DNA from: Topomyia yanbarensis
Taxonomy: Eukaryota; Arthropoda; Insecta; Diptera; Culicidae
Direction of reading: 5' to 3'
Assembly: GCF_030247195.1 (NCBI RefSeq)
Contig: NC_080670.1
Location: 217,168,046-217,232,045, forward strand
DNA: 64,000 nucleotides
Made by a program: the position numbers and the translations under genes. Positions 1-10,929 of the stretch are shown in pieces (within the stretch, counting starts at the first letter, position 1; each line of letters opens with the position of its first letter). The notes under the pieces were generated by a model that was given only the letters and a program-made list of their open reading frames with translations, was not told the origin of the DNA and did no database searches.

Positions 1-435
1 TCCGTAATTAGCCTTCTGCTCGCAGAACTGGCGCGTATTAGTTTTTCCTTGGTATGTACAAAAATTTTTCTGTATAATCGTATCACCCCCTTCTGTTTAG
101 TACTGCATAGTAAGGTAGGAAGGGATGGGTTGGTTAACAAGATTTCTCACTATTTGAAATGCCTTGAAAGTAGTTCCTCCATGGATCCTCCGTAATGGAT
201 TCCATTTCTGCAAGATACGGCATGAATCTTTCAAGGGCCACTTTGCAAGTAAATGGTGGCAAATCACGTAATTGAATTCGTTGATATAGGAATTTTGATT
301 TCAGTGTCACATGTTTTGCGAAAAAAATCTATTCGCCTGGCCGAATTTGTTGAACGTTATCACCCCCGCGTGCCTGACATGCTCCAACTGGATAAAGGTG
401 ACTTCCGAAAAACGAAGCTGCATTTTCATCTTTAG
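1..435 (-). pseudogene. LINE-A ORF1 remnant, running off the left edge
   Basis: Read on the minus strand in shifting frames, this stretch matches the ORF1 protein encoded at 4228-5241. Near 200-330 there is ITFNKFGQANRF (ITFNSLAEAERF in the intact copy), then RFMPYLAEMESITEDPWRNYF (RFMSKYGEVESVSNDTWRNFF in the intact copy). Near 1-60 it resembles the zinc-knuckle segment (CTYQGK, then QFCEQKANYG). Several frameshifts and stops break it, so it is a dead fragment. It continues beyond the window. Confidence 0.75.
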
Positions 436-1290
436 CAAATGTTCCACCTAAGGAATGCTCAGTCTCATGCGCAAAGATCAGGAGCCAATGACCACCATGT
501 TAGACCGAAAAATCTTTATAGATCACCACTAGAATAAAACTAGAATAAATAAACGGTTTGTTCTTCAGACAATGCAAACAAGATAAAAGAAACTATTTGC
601 GCTGGCTTGAATAACATCAGAGAGAACGCTGATAACGTGACCGATGCTTTGGTTTTTTTTCATTCGCGAGTCACAATTTATTCTGATTCTTTACTATTTA
701 GCTAAACAGCTATAGAGTCATCAACCTCACAAAAGATGACTCCTCATAACCCTTTCAACATGGTCAAACCCAGCCAAAAATTTCTCAAACTTAGAAAACT
801 TTCCGTGGCCTGGAGAGCCTATTTCCATAAATCAATCGACTCAGCTCGACAAATGTGGTGTGTTTATGCAATTTTTTTACGTTGGTACAGCGATTCTGGG
901 TGGAGTAAGACTTGCAGCTAACTGGCGGCTCGACGAACCTAGGTCAGTTATTATAAGCATATTTTGGTGAATTTATGGGTTATTTATTGATGAGCCCATG
1001 AAAATTTGCTCGGGTAACCGGAAGCACTACTTTATTGATCCCTTCGCCAACTCCTCTGCAGTTCGAAAAGTATCCGCGTCACTACTCTGTTAACAGCGTC
1101 CTAAATATGTTCGTCATGGTACATCTCTTCGACGTACTCGCGACACGAATAGCCTTTATACCAAACCTGCTCGTCAGCATCGCCCGGTTCCGCTTTAAGT
1201 TCAACGCAGCAACTCACACAGACACCCGCCAGAAGACGTCTCTAGAATCATCATGCTCCTCCATTAGCTATATTCGCTGTGTTCTCACAT
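436..1290. other. No gene recognised
   Basis: Only short unmatched ORFs are present. The stretch lies between a LINE-A fragment and the 3' side of an R1-clade remnant and may contain decayed 3' UTR from the latter. Confidence 0.5.
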
Positions 1291-3960
1291 AGACATTCGA
1301 TATGGTTGTTGTAATTTAACCGAGGCAACTGATGCTGATCACGACATGTTGGATAATTTTATGGTTGCTGACCAGCACTACCTCCGTCTTATAACTTGCC
1401 ACTTCTTCCAGAGTTTCGCCGATTATCGTAAAGACGACACCATTTGCAAAGCCGATAATCTCGATTGCCCTGGGCAGTTCTTGAGTTATCCCTCCGTTGA
1501 AGTGTACCAAGAGTATCCAGCAGGATGTGCTGCTGGCTTTCCTGATTTTGCCATCAACACCAGCCTCTGGATCTTCTATCGATCCGGAAAGTAGCATTCG
1601 TCTAGGCATTTCTGTCCTGAATATGTCCGGAAACGCCAGATCTCCAGTTTCACGATATCATCTGGACCAAGAGCTTTTTCAACTTTCAGTCCTTTTGCCG
1701 CTGTAAGGAGCTAGTGTGTCAGTGCAGATTTCGGCTGGCTTCGTTGGATCCTTGATCTTGACCGACACGATACGGTAAGTGTTGCTCTTAGGGTTGGCGT
1801 CTGTTTCTCTGCACAGCTCCTTGTAGCTGGTGAACTTGCTCAACACTATCTCTCGCCATCTTACGCTCTTCCCACGGAATGTCAGCTTACGCTATTTTCT
1901 GACTGCCTCAGAACTTGCTCTCTGAACGCGTCTTCTGGCTTTTAGGCAGGCAGCACGGAGGATGTTGAGCCTTTCTTTCCACCAATATGCCGGACGTCGG
2001 CAGTTTCTCAGCTTCGGCTTTATCGGCACTGTTACGTCACAGGCCCGCTGCTGTTGCCGACAACTAGTCAGAATTCGGAATTGGAGCGATGTTGTCTGCA
2101 CGATGTGCTTCGACAAAAAGTTTTTGTCAAAGTCCTTTATATTACCGTTCGCATGTTCTCACTTTCCACGTGCATACGGTACAGTTCCGTTGACCAATGC
2201 TGTAGTGAGCCGCCTGGTGGTGGCAATGTGTGTATTTCTCATTAACTCGCCAGTTCATGTTATCCATCAAAGACGGACTGCAGAATGTTACGTCGATGAT
2301 GCATTCCCGACCGTCTTTGCGGACTGTGCTAACAGAATCTTCTTTCCGCAGCCAGCTTAGCCAGGGCTTCCAACAAGCTATACCCTCTTGTGTTGGTCAG
2401 CCTGTTTCCTCACTCTTCCTATAACTACTCGACTAACGATTCTATTATTGCGTCCAGCATCCTATTGTACTGTTCAGGTGTCCGTCTGAGGGAAGCATAA
2501 CAATGACACATGAACATACAATTGATCATGGCGTTTGTGTGTCAACCTCCTCTTGAATAGTGAAAACTGTCCATCACATGAATTACCGCCATACATGCAC
2601 TATCCGTCATCCAGTTACCGTTATCAGAAGGAACACGATACGACATTGCAATAATCGCAACGTCACACTTCGTTTCTGTTGTCGACTGCCACAAGAGTGC
2701 TGTGCGATATCCCAATAATTTAGATTAAGCTGGGTTATCTCCTTTATTGTTGGACTTCTTTTATGCAAGGCATTTGATGCCGCCCATCGTGTCCTCCGGT
2801 TTGCAGATCATGTACTTTGGTTGCTTTGTGCAGTTTCTAGTAAGTTAGCCATTTTCTACGCAAAGCGGACGTGTAAAGGCCCTTGCAGTTCTCCACCTGA
2901 TATCCGTAACCCATGTACCTGAAGCGTCTATCCATCTGATTGCTAACACGCTGAGACTCAGCGAGCACACAACGACCATCCTACGGTAAATGAATCGTCA
3001 CCGTTCGAGTGGCTCTTCGATCGTAATCTCGTGCCGATCCTTGCAGTTCATCACAGCTCCATGCGACAATGCTTACGTTCGCCTCGTTGCTCAAGAATTA
3101 AACAACGAGCTCTCGGTAAGCCGAGCTCTTGACGGAAGGATCCTTTATCGGCTCGAAGATCATCCTACCTTTCTGAGTGTACCTCGTTTTAACGACGTTC
3201 TTTCCCAACTCCTTTAGTTCCAGGTCCTCTTTCTTCAGAAGAGCCGCATACGATGTTTTATCGCTCACTTCGACGATCAATGCATCGCCCGTGTACCTTT
3301 CCTGAGGAGGCATGCTTCTTTCTTCTTCCGTTCCTTATTTTCTTTCTTTTGCTTGCGTAGTTTTTTGCTTTGTCTGCTTGCTTTACACAATGTGCTTGCT
3401 ACGGTTCTTTCCAACGTTCGTTCGGCTCTACGGATTCCTTCAACATTTTCGACTGATTCAGCTCTCACTAAGAACGCCTTCTGCTCAAGTTGACGCAATT
3501 ATTACAGATTTAATGCTTGTCACTGGCTGCTAGACCTTGGTGTGCACATTGTGCTTGTCCTCCACGAACTCATACAACTTGTTGACCTTTTTTCTCACCT
3601 CCACAAAATTGTGAGCCATTCTGGGAAGGGTGAACATTTGATTCAGGAACCTCATTTCTCGGTGGTTTCCATGTCGCTCACTCTGTGCCATGCCGCTGCT
3701 GATACTAGTTACGAATACCAGTGGTGTAACTTGTAATCTTTGCAGTTTACCACTCCTTGGAAATGCAATCGAGTCCTCTTTCGCTCTGCTTACTTCACAA
3801 ATCACCCTGGAATTCTTAGATATCTCCATACTGAAAGATACACCCTCCAGGTCGCTCTCTAAACTCATATGTCGTCGCCTATTGTGATCCATTTGTTATC
3901 TACGCAAGCGGTGATGAGGACAATCGAGGGTTGGACACCATCCAACATGATGATCAATTT
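1290..3960 (-). mobile_element. R1-clade non-LTR retrotransposon, degraded
   Basis: The minus strand preserves, in order but in broken frames, the parts of an R1-type element. There is a gag segment at 3098-3313 with LKELGKNVVKTRYTQKG and a KSSAYREL tail. Knuckle-like cysteine remnants (GYGYQVENCKG) lie near 2780-2990. An endonuclease C-terminus lies near 2110-2350 (DVTFCSPSLMDNMNWRVNE). The PAYWW linker before the reverse transcriptase is in 1892-2116. Reverse-transcriptase pieces are at about 1600-1720 (ALGPDDI, CLDECYFPDR) and 1316-1609. In the last piece the catalytic FADD box reads FANG, so the enzyme would be inactive even without the frameshifts. Assignment to the R1 clade rests on my memory of these motifs. 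The ends are approximate. Confidence 0.75.
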
Positions 3961-4090
3961 GGATTGCACCAGATTGTCAGAATAATTCTCATCGGGCCTG
4001 AGGATTCCAGTTCGGGACATCATAGTAAACCGTAAGCACCCGTATATGTCCTTCTAGTTTTCTTCTCTTTATTCATTTTTAGGAGTACCC

Positions 4091-5376
4091 TTTTTTGTTG
4101 TTGTTTATTTATTAAGGCTTTAACCTCGAGGGTCATTCGCCTTTTTGAAAATAATGTACATTTCAAAAATTACAAATTCAAAATTTCATTCAAAATAGAT
4201 ATCAAAATATATATAAACCATCGAACATTATTTTTGTCGACTATCCTGGGTGCACTGCTTTCCGTTTCTTGTGTTGACTTTCTTTCTCGGTGGTGAGCGA
4301 TGGTCGGGTGTACCTTCTGCTGCTTGCTGATCAGTCTGTCTGCCTTCCCCCTCGCTTGTGTTTGTGTCCATATCGTCATCACTAGAATGGTTGTCGCTGT
4401 TAGATTTTTGGTGCTTTTTGTGTTTTCGAGTGACTTTGATATAGCCGTCTTCTTTCTTGTTTATTTCATCCCTGCGTACGGTGAGTATTGGCTTTGGGAT
4501 GCCGTGGAATATTGTTGGTCCGACATTCATTTGTTGGCCGGCTGTTTGTTGTGTATCAGCAAATGTTGAAGGCTGTTTGGTAGTGGTGGCTGAAGATGAG
4601 TTTTTTTTAGTTGTTTTGGCGCATGGCTTACCGTAGTGTGCAGTCTGATTACAGAACTGACACGTGGGCACCTGCCCAGGGTATGTGCATAGGGTTCTTT
4701 GTATGTAGTTAACACCTTGAGATGATCTGCCCTCGAAAGTCAAGTAAGATGGTATAGGTTGGTACAGCCGCATTCGCACAACCCGAACACCGTTGAGAAT
4801 GCCAGGGAAAAAGTTTCTCCAAGTGTCGTTAGAGACGGATTCCACTTCTCCATACTTCGACATGAATCTTTTAATATAATCCGTGCTAGTACGAGGTGCC
4901 AGATCATGGAGGCGAATTTCCGTTAGATCAAGGTCCATATACACGGGGATCTTGGTTTTGACGTTTTCATATTCGACGTCATGTTGCATGTTGTTCTTTG
5001 CTACGAACCTTTCTGCCTCGGCTAAGGAGTTGAACGTTATTAGTACTACATTCCTGGTGTGGTGAAGCTGGACGTGTGATATCTCTGTAAGATCAAGTTC
5101 CATTTTCACCTTGACCAATTGTTCCACCTCGCGCACTGAAGGTCTAAGACGGGTTTGCGAAAAATCAATCGCGATTGTGTTCTCCCGTAATGGGCGAAAT
5201 TTATTTTGTTGTTCACTCATTTCACTCGCAGTTAGCTGCAACGGAACTTTCCTGTGTCTATATGCTACACGTACACGTTAGAGCGGCGCGGCGCGGGTAG
5301 TATTTTTTGTTTGTGTGCTGTTCGCAAGCAGGTCGCTTTTTGGCTTCTGATCTGTACGAGATGAGGAAGCAGACTG
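4091..5376 (-). mobile_element. LINE-A copy keeping both ends but lacking ORF2
   Basis: This non-LTR element has its 5' terminus at 5376. Similarity to two other copies (ending at 20753 and 52111) stops at the same base, giving an element start of CAGTCTGCTTCC. Then follow a GC-rich 5' UTR, ORF1 (5241-4228), about 80 bp of AT-rich DNA, and a 3' tail at 4142-4091 containing GGCGAATGACCCT and GGTTAAAGCC, ending in an A-rich run. No endonuclease or reverse-transcriptase coding is present between ORF1 and the tail. The copy is therefore internally deleted rather than 5'-truncated, which is unusual for a LINE. It is probably non-autonomous. Confidence 0.75.
4228..5241 (-). CDS. LINE-A ORF1 (nucleic-acid-binding gag-like protein)
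   Basis: An uninterrupted 337-codon frame. Residues about 50-135 hold two short beta-alpha-like segments (HVQLHHTRNVVLITFNSL, then EIRLHDLAPRTSTDYIKRFM) that may form an RRM-like fold. A single CCHC zinc knuckle follows, with C194, C197, H202 and C207 (CX2CX4HX4C). The C-terminus (about 260-337) is hydrophilic, rich in D, S, K and R, and likely disordered. Such proteins bind the element's RNA in the retrotransposition particle. The frame opens at MQLTASEM; M8 (MSEQQ) is an alternative start. It is the only LINE ORF1 in the window without breaks, so it is the youngest or best-preserved copy. The clade is not assigned. Confidence 0.75.
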   Translation of the reverse strand: MQLTASEMSEQQNKFRPLRENTIAIDFSQTRLRPSVREVEQLVKVKMELDLTEISHVQLHHTRNVVLITFNSLAEAERFVAKNNMQHDVEYENVKTKIPVYMDLDLTEIRLHDLAPRTSTDYIKRFMSKYGEVESVSNDTWRNFFPGILNGVRVVRMRLYQPIPSYLTFEGRSSQGVNYIQRTLCTYPGQVPTCQFCNQTAHYGKPCAKTTKKNSSSATTTKQPSTFADTQQTAGQQMNVGPTIFHGIPKPILTVRRDEINKKEDGYIKVTRKHKKHQKSNSDNHSSDDDMDTNTSEGEGRQTDQQAAEGTPDHRSPPRKKVNTRNGKQCTQDSRQK

Positions 5377-5412
5377 GCCCCCTTTTTTCCATCGTATAAG
5401 CCAACCTGCATT

Positions 5413-6232
5413 GGTCATACAGTATCATCATTAGACAGGTTCAATTTTTCACTATTAGCTCCACCAGGCACAACTGATTCCTTTTGTGGCCTTTAGTTAT
5501 TCTGCAAATTTTGGTACCGATCGCTTGTGTCTACGGACCCTCCAAAAATTTCAAAGTTTATATGCAAATTAGTATGGAAAATCGGTCAACATAGAACATA
5601 AATTCATAAAAAATTACCTCATCAATCAATTCATGAGAACACTATATGATTCAAAAGGTATTCTTCTACTAAACACATTCGTGGAACATTGTAAGTTCAT
5701 GAAAATTCGCTAAAAAGGTTATTAACTGAAGAAGCAGTATGACTTCAAAACAAGTGGATTTTGTTATTAATCATAGCAACCCTGTTTGAATAGCTCCATC
5801 GATATACAAGTGTTAACTAGACTTGTCACCCACCGCCCGTGTGATACAGTTATTCAAACAGGGTTGCTATGATTAATAATAAAATCCACTTGTTCTGAAG
5901 TCTTGCTGCTTCTTGAGTTAATAACTTTTCTCATCGAATTTTCACAAACTTGCAATGTTCCCCGAATATGTTCATTAGAAGAATACCTTTAGAAATATAT
6001 AGTGTTCTGACTAATTGATTGATGAGGCGATTTTTTAAGAATTTATTTTCAATGTTACCCGATTTTCCATACTAATTTCCATATAAACTTTAAAATTTTT
6101 GGAGGGTCCGTAGACACAAGCAATCGGTACCAAAATTTGCACAATTACTAAGGGCCATAAAAGGAACCAGTAGAGCCTGGTGAAGCTAAAAATAAAAAAT
6201 TGAACCAGTCTAATGATCATCATACACCCAAC
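5413..6232. repeat. Large foldback (inverted-repeat) element
   Basis: Two arms of about 380 bp face each other around a 58-bp spacer (5793-5850). The inner ends are an exact match: CCCTGTTTGAATA ends at 5792 and TATTCAAACAGGG begins at 5851. Further out, GTCTACGGACCCTCC near 5530 pairs with GGAGGGTCCGTAGAC near 6101. The outer ends (about 5413 and 6232) pair ATCATTAGAC with GTCTAATGAT. The arms differ by scattered substitutions. There is no coding capacity and no clear target duplication. It begins just outside the LINE-A 5' end at 5376. Confidence 0.85.
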
Positions 6233-6939
6233 TCGGTGTGTTGCTTATCCGCATCGAAATTGTTTGGATATCAAAGACTACAAAGTCGACAATCTGCGAC
6301 CTGCTAGTCTGTCCCTTTCAAGGGATTTCCCTGCGAGTCCGAGGCAGACCCCTCGGTGTTTCGGTTCATTATGATGATAGTACGGGGATGTAATCATTGA
6401 ACATCCGTTTGCCAAAATTTTGCATGTTGCTTTTATTTCCCTGTCATCATTGTCCGTTATCTCTGCCGTGTACCTGATGCGGTTGCTGCTATTCCGATGA
6501 AGGATTTCATCCTCCTTCTGAATGTGTTTCCTGTATAAAATAGGCCAAATTGTATTACTAGTCCTAAAAATGCTTGGATTGACCTAACCTTTAAAAAAAC
6601 AAATGCGCAAACGAACTGAATAAAAGACATTTTTTTGTGGATTTAACCAGACAGGACAAGACATCCATAAGAATTTTAAGCAGTATAACGTACAAATACA
6701 GTAAAGAAGATGTATAACTTCGAACCAATTATCTAGGTATGAGGAATGCAATCGAAAAAAATATCATTTTCATTTCATTTTCATTTTGCAGCGTTTGGTG
6801 GGGCAATGAGAGCGCAAGTCAGTCCAAGGCCGATGATAGGAGGGGTAATGACAGAATAGTTTATGCGGACCACCAAAACGCCATGGGAGAGGAACAGGGT
6901 GTGGGTTGGGGTAGGGTTAATGGATTGATGTATACTTGA
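6233..6939. other. No gene recognised
   Basis: Unique-looking AT-rich DNA with only short ORFs. I see no repeat copy or coding similarity. Confidence 0.5.
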
Positions 6940-7612
6940 CGAATAATTGCGCTGCAGAATGTGATGAAAAGGTGCATTGAACAGTGCTACTGATGGCTGT
7001 TCAGAAATAAATACAATATATTTCTCCATAAGGTTTGATAGCTAATGTATGTATTTTGTGATTAGGTGATGTCAATTTATAAGTGTTAAAAAGTTCATTT
7101 TATCCCGTGGTTTTATCAAGTTAGTAAGAACGCAGCCGTAGATGTGCGTGGAAGATCGCGAAAAGCTCAGGCGCTTGTATGTACACGTGCTTGTCGCGTA
7201 TGCCAGAACGTATGTGATTTCGCGTGTATAAATTCGATTTTGTAACTGTGTGGCCATATGCATATTCGTGTGTTCTCGAATGATCGCGCGGACCGTGAGT
7301 TTGTTGCTTAGTTTTTAGTGTACGGTTCAGGTACTAGAAGATAATTCCCCCATAACACTAGAGTTCCCTGTCACGTTTCCATGGAATGTGTTGTCTAATG
7401 AATATGAGCCTCATTTTTCATTGGTCCAACTGAAGACATGAATCTAGGCTGTTAAGAACGAGGGCAGGGACATCCTAACGTGACCGACTCATGATCGCGC
7501 GAGCGGTGGGTTGTTGGCGAGATCGCGAGTATGTGTGGATGATTACAATTGCATGTTCGCGTTTTTGACCCGGTTTGTGTTATCGCGAAGGCTAGCGGCG
7601 TTTATACGTTTT
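6940..7612. repeat. Dispersed repeat family D1, longest copy
   Basis: The stretch is related to 22355-22635, 35200-35800, 40340-40770, 44840-45300 and 49085-49550. Landmarks are GACGAATAATTGCGCTGCAG at the left, a repeated ATCGCGAAAGGCT-like word, TGTATGTxxCGTGxT followed by GTCGCGTATGC, and TGTGTATAAATTCGATTTT. A right half contains GTGTTGTCTA and ATTGGTCCAACT. Landmark order is conserved between copies but each copy holds a different subset. No protein is evident and I cannot assign a known family. Confidence 0.65.
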
Positions 7613-9149
7613 GAATGAGATATTATGAGTCTATATGAGAGAATATGCAATTGATTGTGTTAGTGAGTGTTATAATAAATCTAAATTAAGATATAGTGAT
7701 AAAAGGAAAAAGAACATGCCGAATTAAAAGAAGAAGAAAAAATGAAGACATTAAGTAGAAGCGTATAAATTGACTGATTTTTTTGGTTTACATGAGTAGT
7801 GGAAAAGCAAACTAATAGAAGAAAAACAAAAACAGACAAATAAGGTAGAAGAAAAGAACGGGAGGGACGTATTCTAAGTTGCTTGGGAACATAGCCACTT
7901 TATTTGACGGTTTGTTTCGCGTGGCACATTTTGATATGATCCCAATACTTTGGATAGTTCACTTAAATTTTAAATTCAATACATTGTGCAATTGAATGAT
8001 GTTTACTTTAGATTATGGTTTTAAATTGGTATGATTCGAGTACTTTGGCTAATTGCCTTAAGTTTTAATGCATTGTGCAAATTGAATGATATTTAATTTA
8101 GATTATATGTAATGAACCATCAACTATAGGATACTGCATCGGTATGGATCTAGTTGAATAAATAGCAAAAATAATTCAATCTTCCAGTCGACAGGGTATT
8201 CCTTCGCTTCTATCCACCAACTGAATCACGCGCTGTGTTGCTATTAAATTCTAGGGGCCAACAGAATCCAAGGTCTCCAAGCTACAAATTCCTAAGCATA
8301 AAAATTTGCAGTCTGGAGGCCACCGCCACGCCCACGGAGAAGAGTTAGTATTGATATTGAGTATTAATTGAACAATACACATGTAACATGTAATAAAACT
8401 ACTTGGATTCGTCTAAATGCCAGAAAACGACAATTGCATTCCGTTAGAAGTTTCTCATGCTATGCTGACCGGGAATGGATAATTGACGTGCGTCGGTAAA
8501 TTAATCGTACCTTTATTTATCCAATCCGAATGAATCGAATCGAATGCACGAATTGAACACCGGTAAAAAGTGATCCTAAGAAGGATTACCCACTATTCTA
8601 TCATATAAGCCAGTTCTGCATCCATTCCCTGACCCATATGTCACAAATACTCAGTCGAACACATACACAGATAGACATACGACTAGCACATAACAATTTT
8701 ATACTAGTATTAAAAACTACAATTATTACAACACAACACAACTAATAGGCTTCAACATTAATTTTTTTTGATGCGCCTGTGCACGTTGACGAGGTCGACC
8801 AATAAATCGACACACAATGACTCCCACTGCGAACCGTGCTCAAAAAGACAGCCGTTAAGTTGTTCAACAATGTCTGCAAACACAGCCCACAGAAAAAGTC
8901 AATCCACGGCGACCCGCCAATCGGCCACGCCAGTGTGCACAGGCTCTTAGCTGACTGTTAGTTTGGGCTGGTGCAGAGTATGAAATAACACAAAACATAA
9001 AAAAGGCCCATAAGCCCTCTCGGTCTCCTCAATGCACCACTATCGAGGCGTAATGCAATAACCATCTTAAAGCAGTTGTCTGCTCAAATATGCTTGAAAA
9101 TGTTTGCAGTACCGTCAAACCCGTCAACCTAGGAGAGGGCAATCGAAAA
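7613..9149. other. No gene recognised
   Basis: AT-rich DNA. A near-duplicated pair of about 70-bp segments at 7930-8000 and 8025-8105 (ATTGTGCAATTGAATGAT and ATTGTGCAAATTGAATGAT, each followed by TTTA and TTAGATTAT) is the only internal structure seen. Confidence 0.5.
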
Positions 9150-9328
9150 AAAATATCGCAAAGAAACTAGTTTGCGAAAGTGGCGGAAATGGCATTGTCG
9201 GTAAATTGATAGCGTTATACACAGCTCACCTGGGTTCGATTCCCAGCCCCGCACATACGGTTAGGATTTTTTTCATCCGAAAAATGAGACGAATGATCCT
9301 AACGTTTAAAACCTCTATAATCGAAACA
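9150..9328 (+). repeat. tRNA-derived SINE, Feilai-like, degraded
   Basis: A tRNA-like head carries a clear B box, GGTTCGATTCC, at 9233-9243, followed by CAGCCCCGCACA like a tRNA 3' arm. An A-box-like TGGCGGAAATGG is at 9181. Then come GGTTAGGATTTTTTTCATCC and a tail at 9284-9327 (GACGAATGATCC, then AAAACCTCTATAATCGAAA). That tail nearly matches the 3' end of LINE-A. The layout of pol III promoter head, body and LINE-type tail is that of a mosquito Feilai-type SINE. The 5' edge is uncertain. Confidence 0.7.
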
Positions 9329-9439
9329 GAAAAACTGTTTGCAGAATCAGATTCCACGCGCATCCGTATTACCCCACCTCCCTCTTTTATGTCGGAAAAA
9401 AGCAACGCCGAAACCACGTGCTCTGAAGAACATGCCTAA

Positions 9440-10173
9440 ACGAACGACATTCCAACATCATCGTCGCGTGCATCTTCTCACTGGAATCGATGACGTAGCA
9501 CGCGAGCGAGTCTGCTAGCATGCGGGATTTTTACTCAGCCATCCTTTACTCACCAGGGCAACAAACAATAATGGCCTGCTGCTTGTACCGTTAGGTCAAA
9601 TGCACCAATCGTCTTTTCACCCCCGTCCCCATCTCTCACCTTCTCTCTACTCTACTCAACCCTGACAGACAGTACGGGGTTGCCTCTCATCAACACAACT
9701 GCGTGTGCTCGTTATGCAATTCCACTTCGGCAGGCTCGGAACGACGTCCCTACCGTAGCGATGATGGCGGAAGCGCGTGCGCCCTACCACAAATCGATAG
9801 CCGGACAGTGGATGTTTTCCATTAGTTCAAACTTGGCAGATAATTGACAAAATTGGTGCCATGTTTGATTATTTTCCCCTCGATTCACTTAGACAGTAGC
9901 ATTGGAAATAGTTTCCTGTCATCAAGCCAAACATTTCATCGTGACATTCCATTCAGAAATTGAATCATTTTCCCGGAAATAGCAGTTGACCTAATAGCGA
10001 ACCATCGAATTGACCCAATCGCGCTGTTGAACCAGATGCCGCACCCGAGTCGACATCAGAAGTGAAAATTTTTCGGTGGGTGTAAGTTGTTTGCTGGAGC
10101 CTTTCTCGGTGGAAAATTGTGAAATTTCAGCAGCAAACTCCCTCGAACCCATTGGAAGACTTTGCAAAGAGAC
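9440..10173 (+). promoter_or_regulatory. Candidate stoned promoter and 5' untranslated exon
   Basis: The stretch upstream of stoned contains a strong splice-donor consensus, GAC|GTAAGTAG, with GT at 10174-10175. It could pair with the pyrimidine-rich acceptor ending at 10900. This predicts a non-coding first exon ending at 10173 with its promoter upstream. The transcription start cannot be fixed from sequence and I see no convincing TATA box. An open minus-strand frame of 163 codons across 9991-10482 has no recognisable similarity. Confidence 0.35.
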
Positions 10174-10900
10174 GTAAGTAGTTTCGGTGGATGCAGAATC
10201 AGTTGGCGTTGCAGCTTTGCAGGAGTTCTGCGGGCCGGGAATCAGATTTTTCCGCTCCGTTCGCTTCGAATCGCTAGATGCAATGAGGGCACCACAATGG
10301 TGATTGCCTATCTTCGGGCGAAATCGATTCGATTCTTTTCTGTAGCATTTTTCTCGCTCGGCTGGTATTGTTGAGTGAAAAAACGGCCTACTGCGATAAT
10401 GGAATTTTGCTGCCGTTAAGATGGTTCTGGGAAATGAATTGTCTTCGGATAAAAATCGATAATCTTTCAAGTGCTTACTCATTTATCGTCGGATCATCGT
10501 CGTAGCCTCAATGGCAGCCAATCAGGTTTTTTTCGTTCTTGTTCTTTAATTTATTCCATACCAGTCGACCGATTTAGTCTGATGGGAGTAGCCAGGATAT
10601 GGAAAACAAGTTTAAAAATAGTGCACTCTGTGGACATCCTCTCGTGTAACCGATAATTGGGTCCGCAAAAGTGAATTAATAATGTGTGCAGTCGGGGTTC
10701 ATGAGTAGGCAAATGAGACTAGGGAGGAAGTGGAATGCATTAGATTGTTAGCAGAGCTTGGAGTGGAAACACAATTACTTTTGTCGGGAACAAGATTGTT
10801 GGGGGGAGGGGTTTTCCTCTTCCCCTTCGTTTGCAGGGGAACACTTCTCGAATAATTGGACAATGACCTTGAACCAGATTTACTTACTCTCTTTTTGTAG
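10174..10900 (+). other. Predicted 727-bp intron in the stoned 5' UTR
   Basis: The donor GTAAGT at 10174 and the acceptor CTCTCTTTTTGTAG ending at 10900 frame a possible intron. It would leave a short second UTR piece (10901-10928) before the StonedA start. The acceptor is strong. The donor choice is a guess among candidates in the upstream 1 kb. Confidence 0.4.
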
Positions 10901-10908
10901 ACGTTTCG

Positions 10909-10929
10909 ATGTCTCGGCGGTCTAGATAA
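10909..10929 (+). promoter_or_regulatory. Six-codon upstream ORF overlapping the StonedA start (TAATG)
   Basis: Between the predicted splice acceptor (10900) and the StonedA start there is one ATG, at 10909. It opens a frame of six codons (M-S-R-R-S-R) whose TAA at 10927-10929 shares its last A with the StonedA ATG at 10929-10931. Such stop/start overlaps can couple termination to re-initiation. The feature is real in the DNA. Its presence in mRNA depends on the predicted 5' splicing. Confidence 0.55.

Noticed and set aside
9991..10482. Open minus-strand frame of 163 codons upstream of stoned
   Set aside because: No recognisable domain or composition of a real protein, and it overlaps the likely stoned 5' exon on the other strand. 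Kept only as a note.
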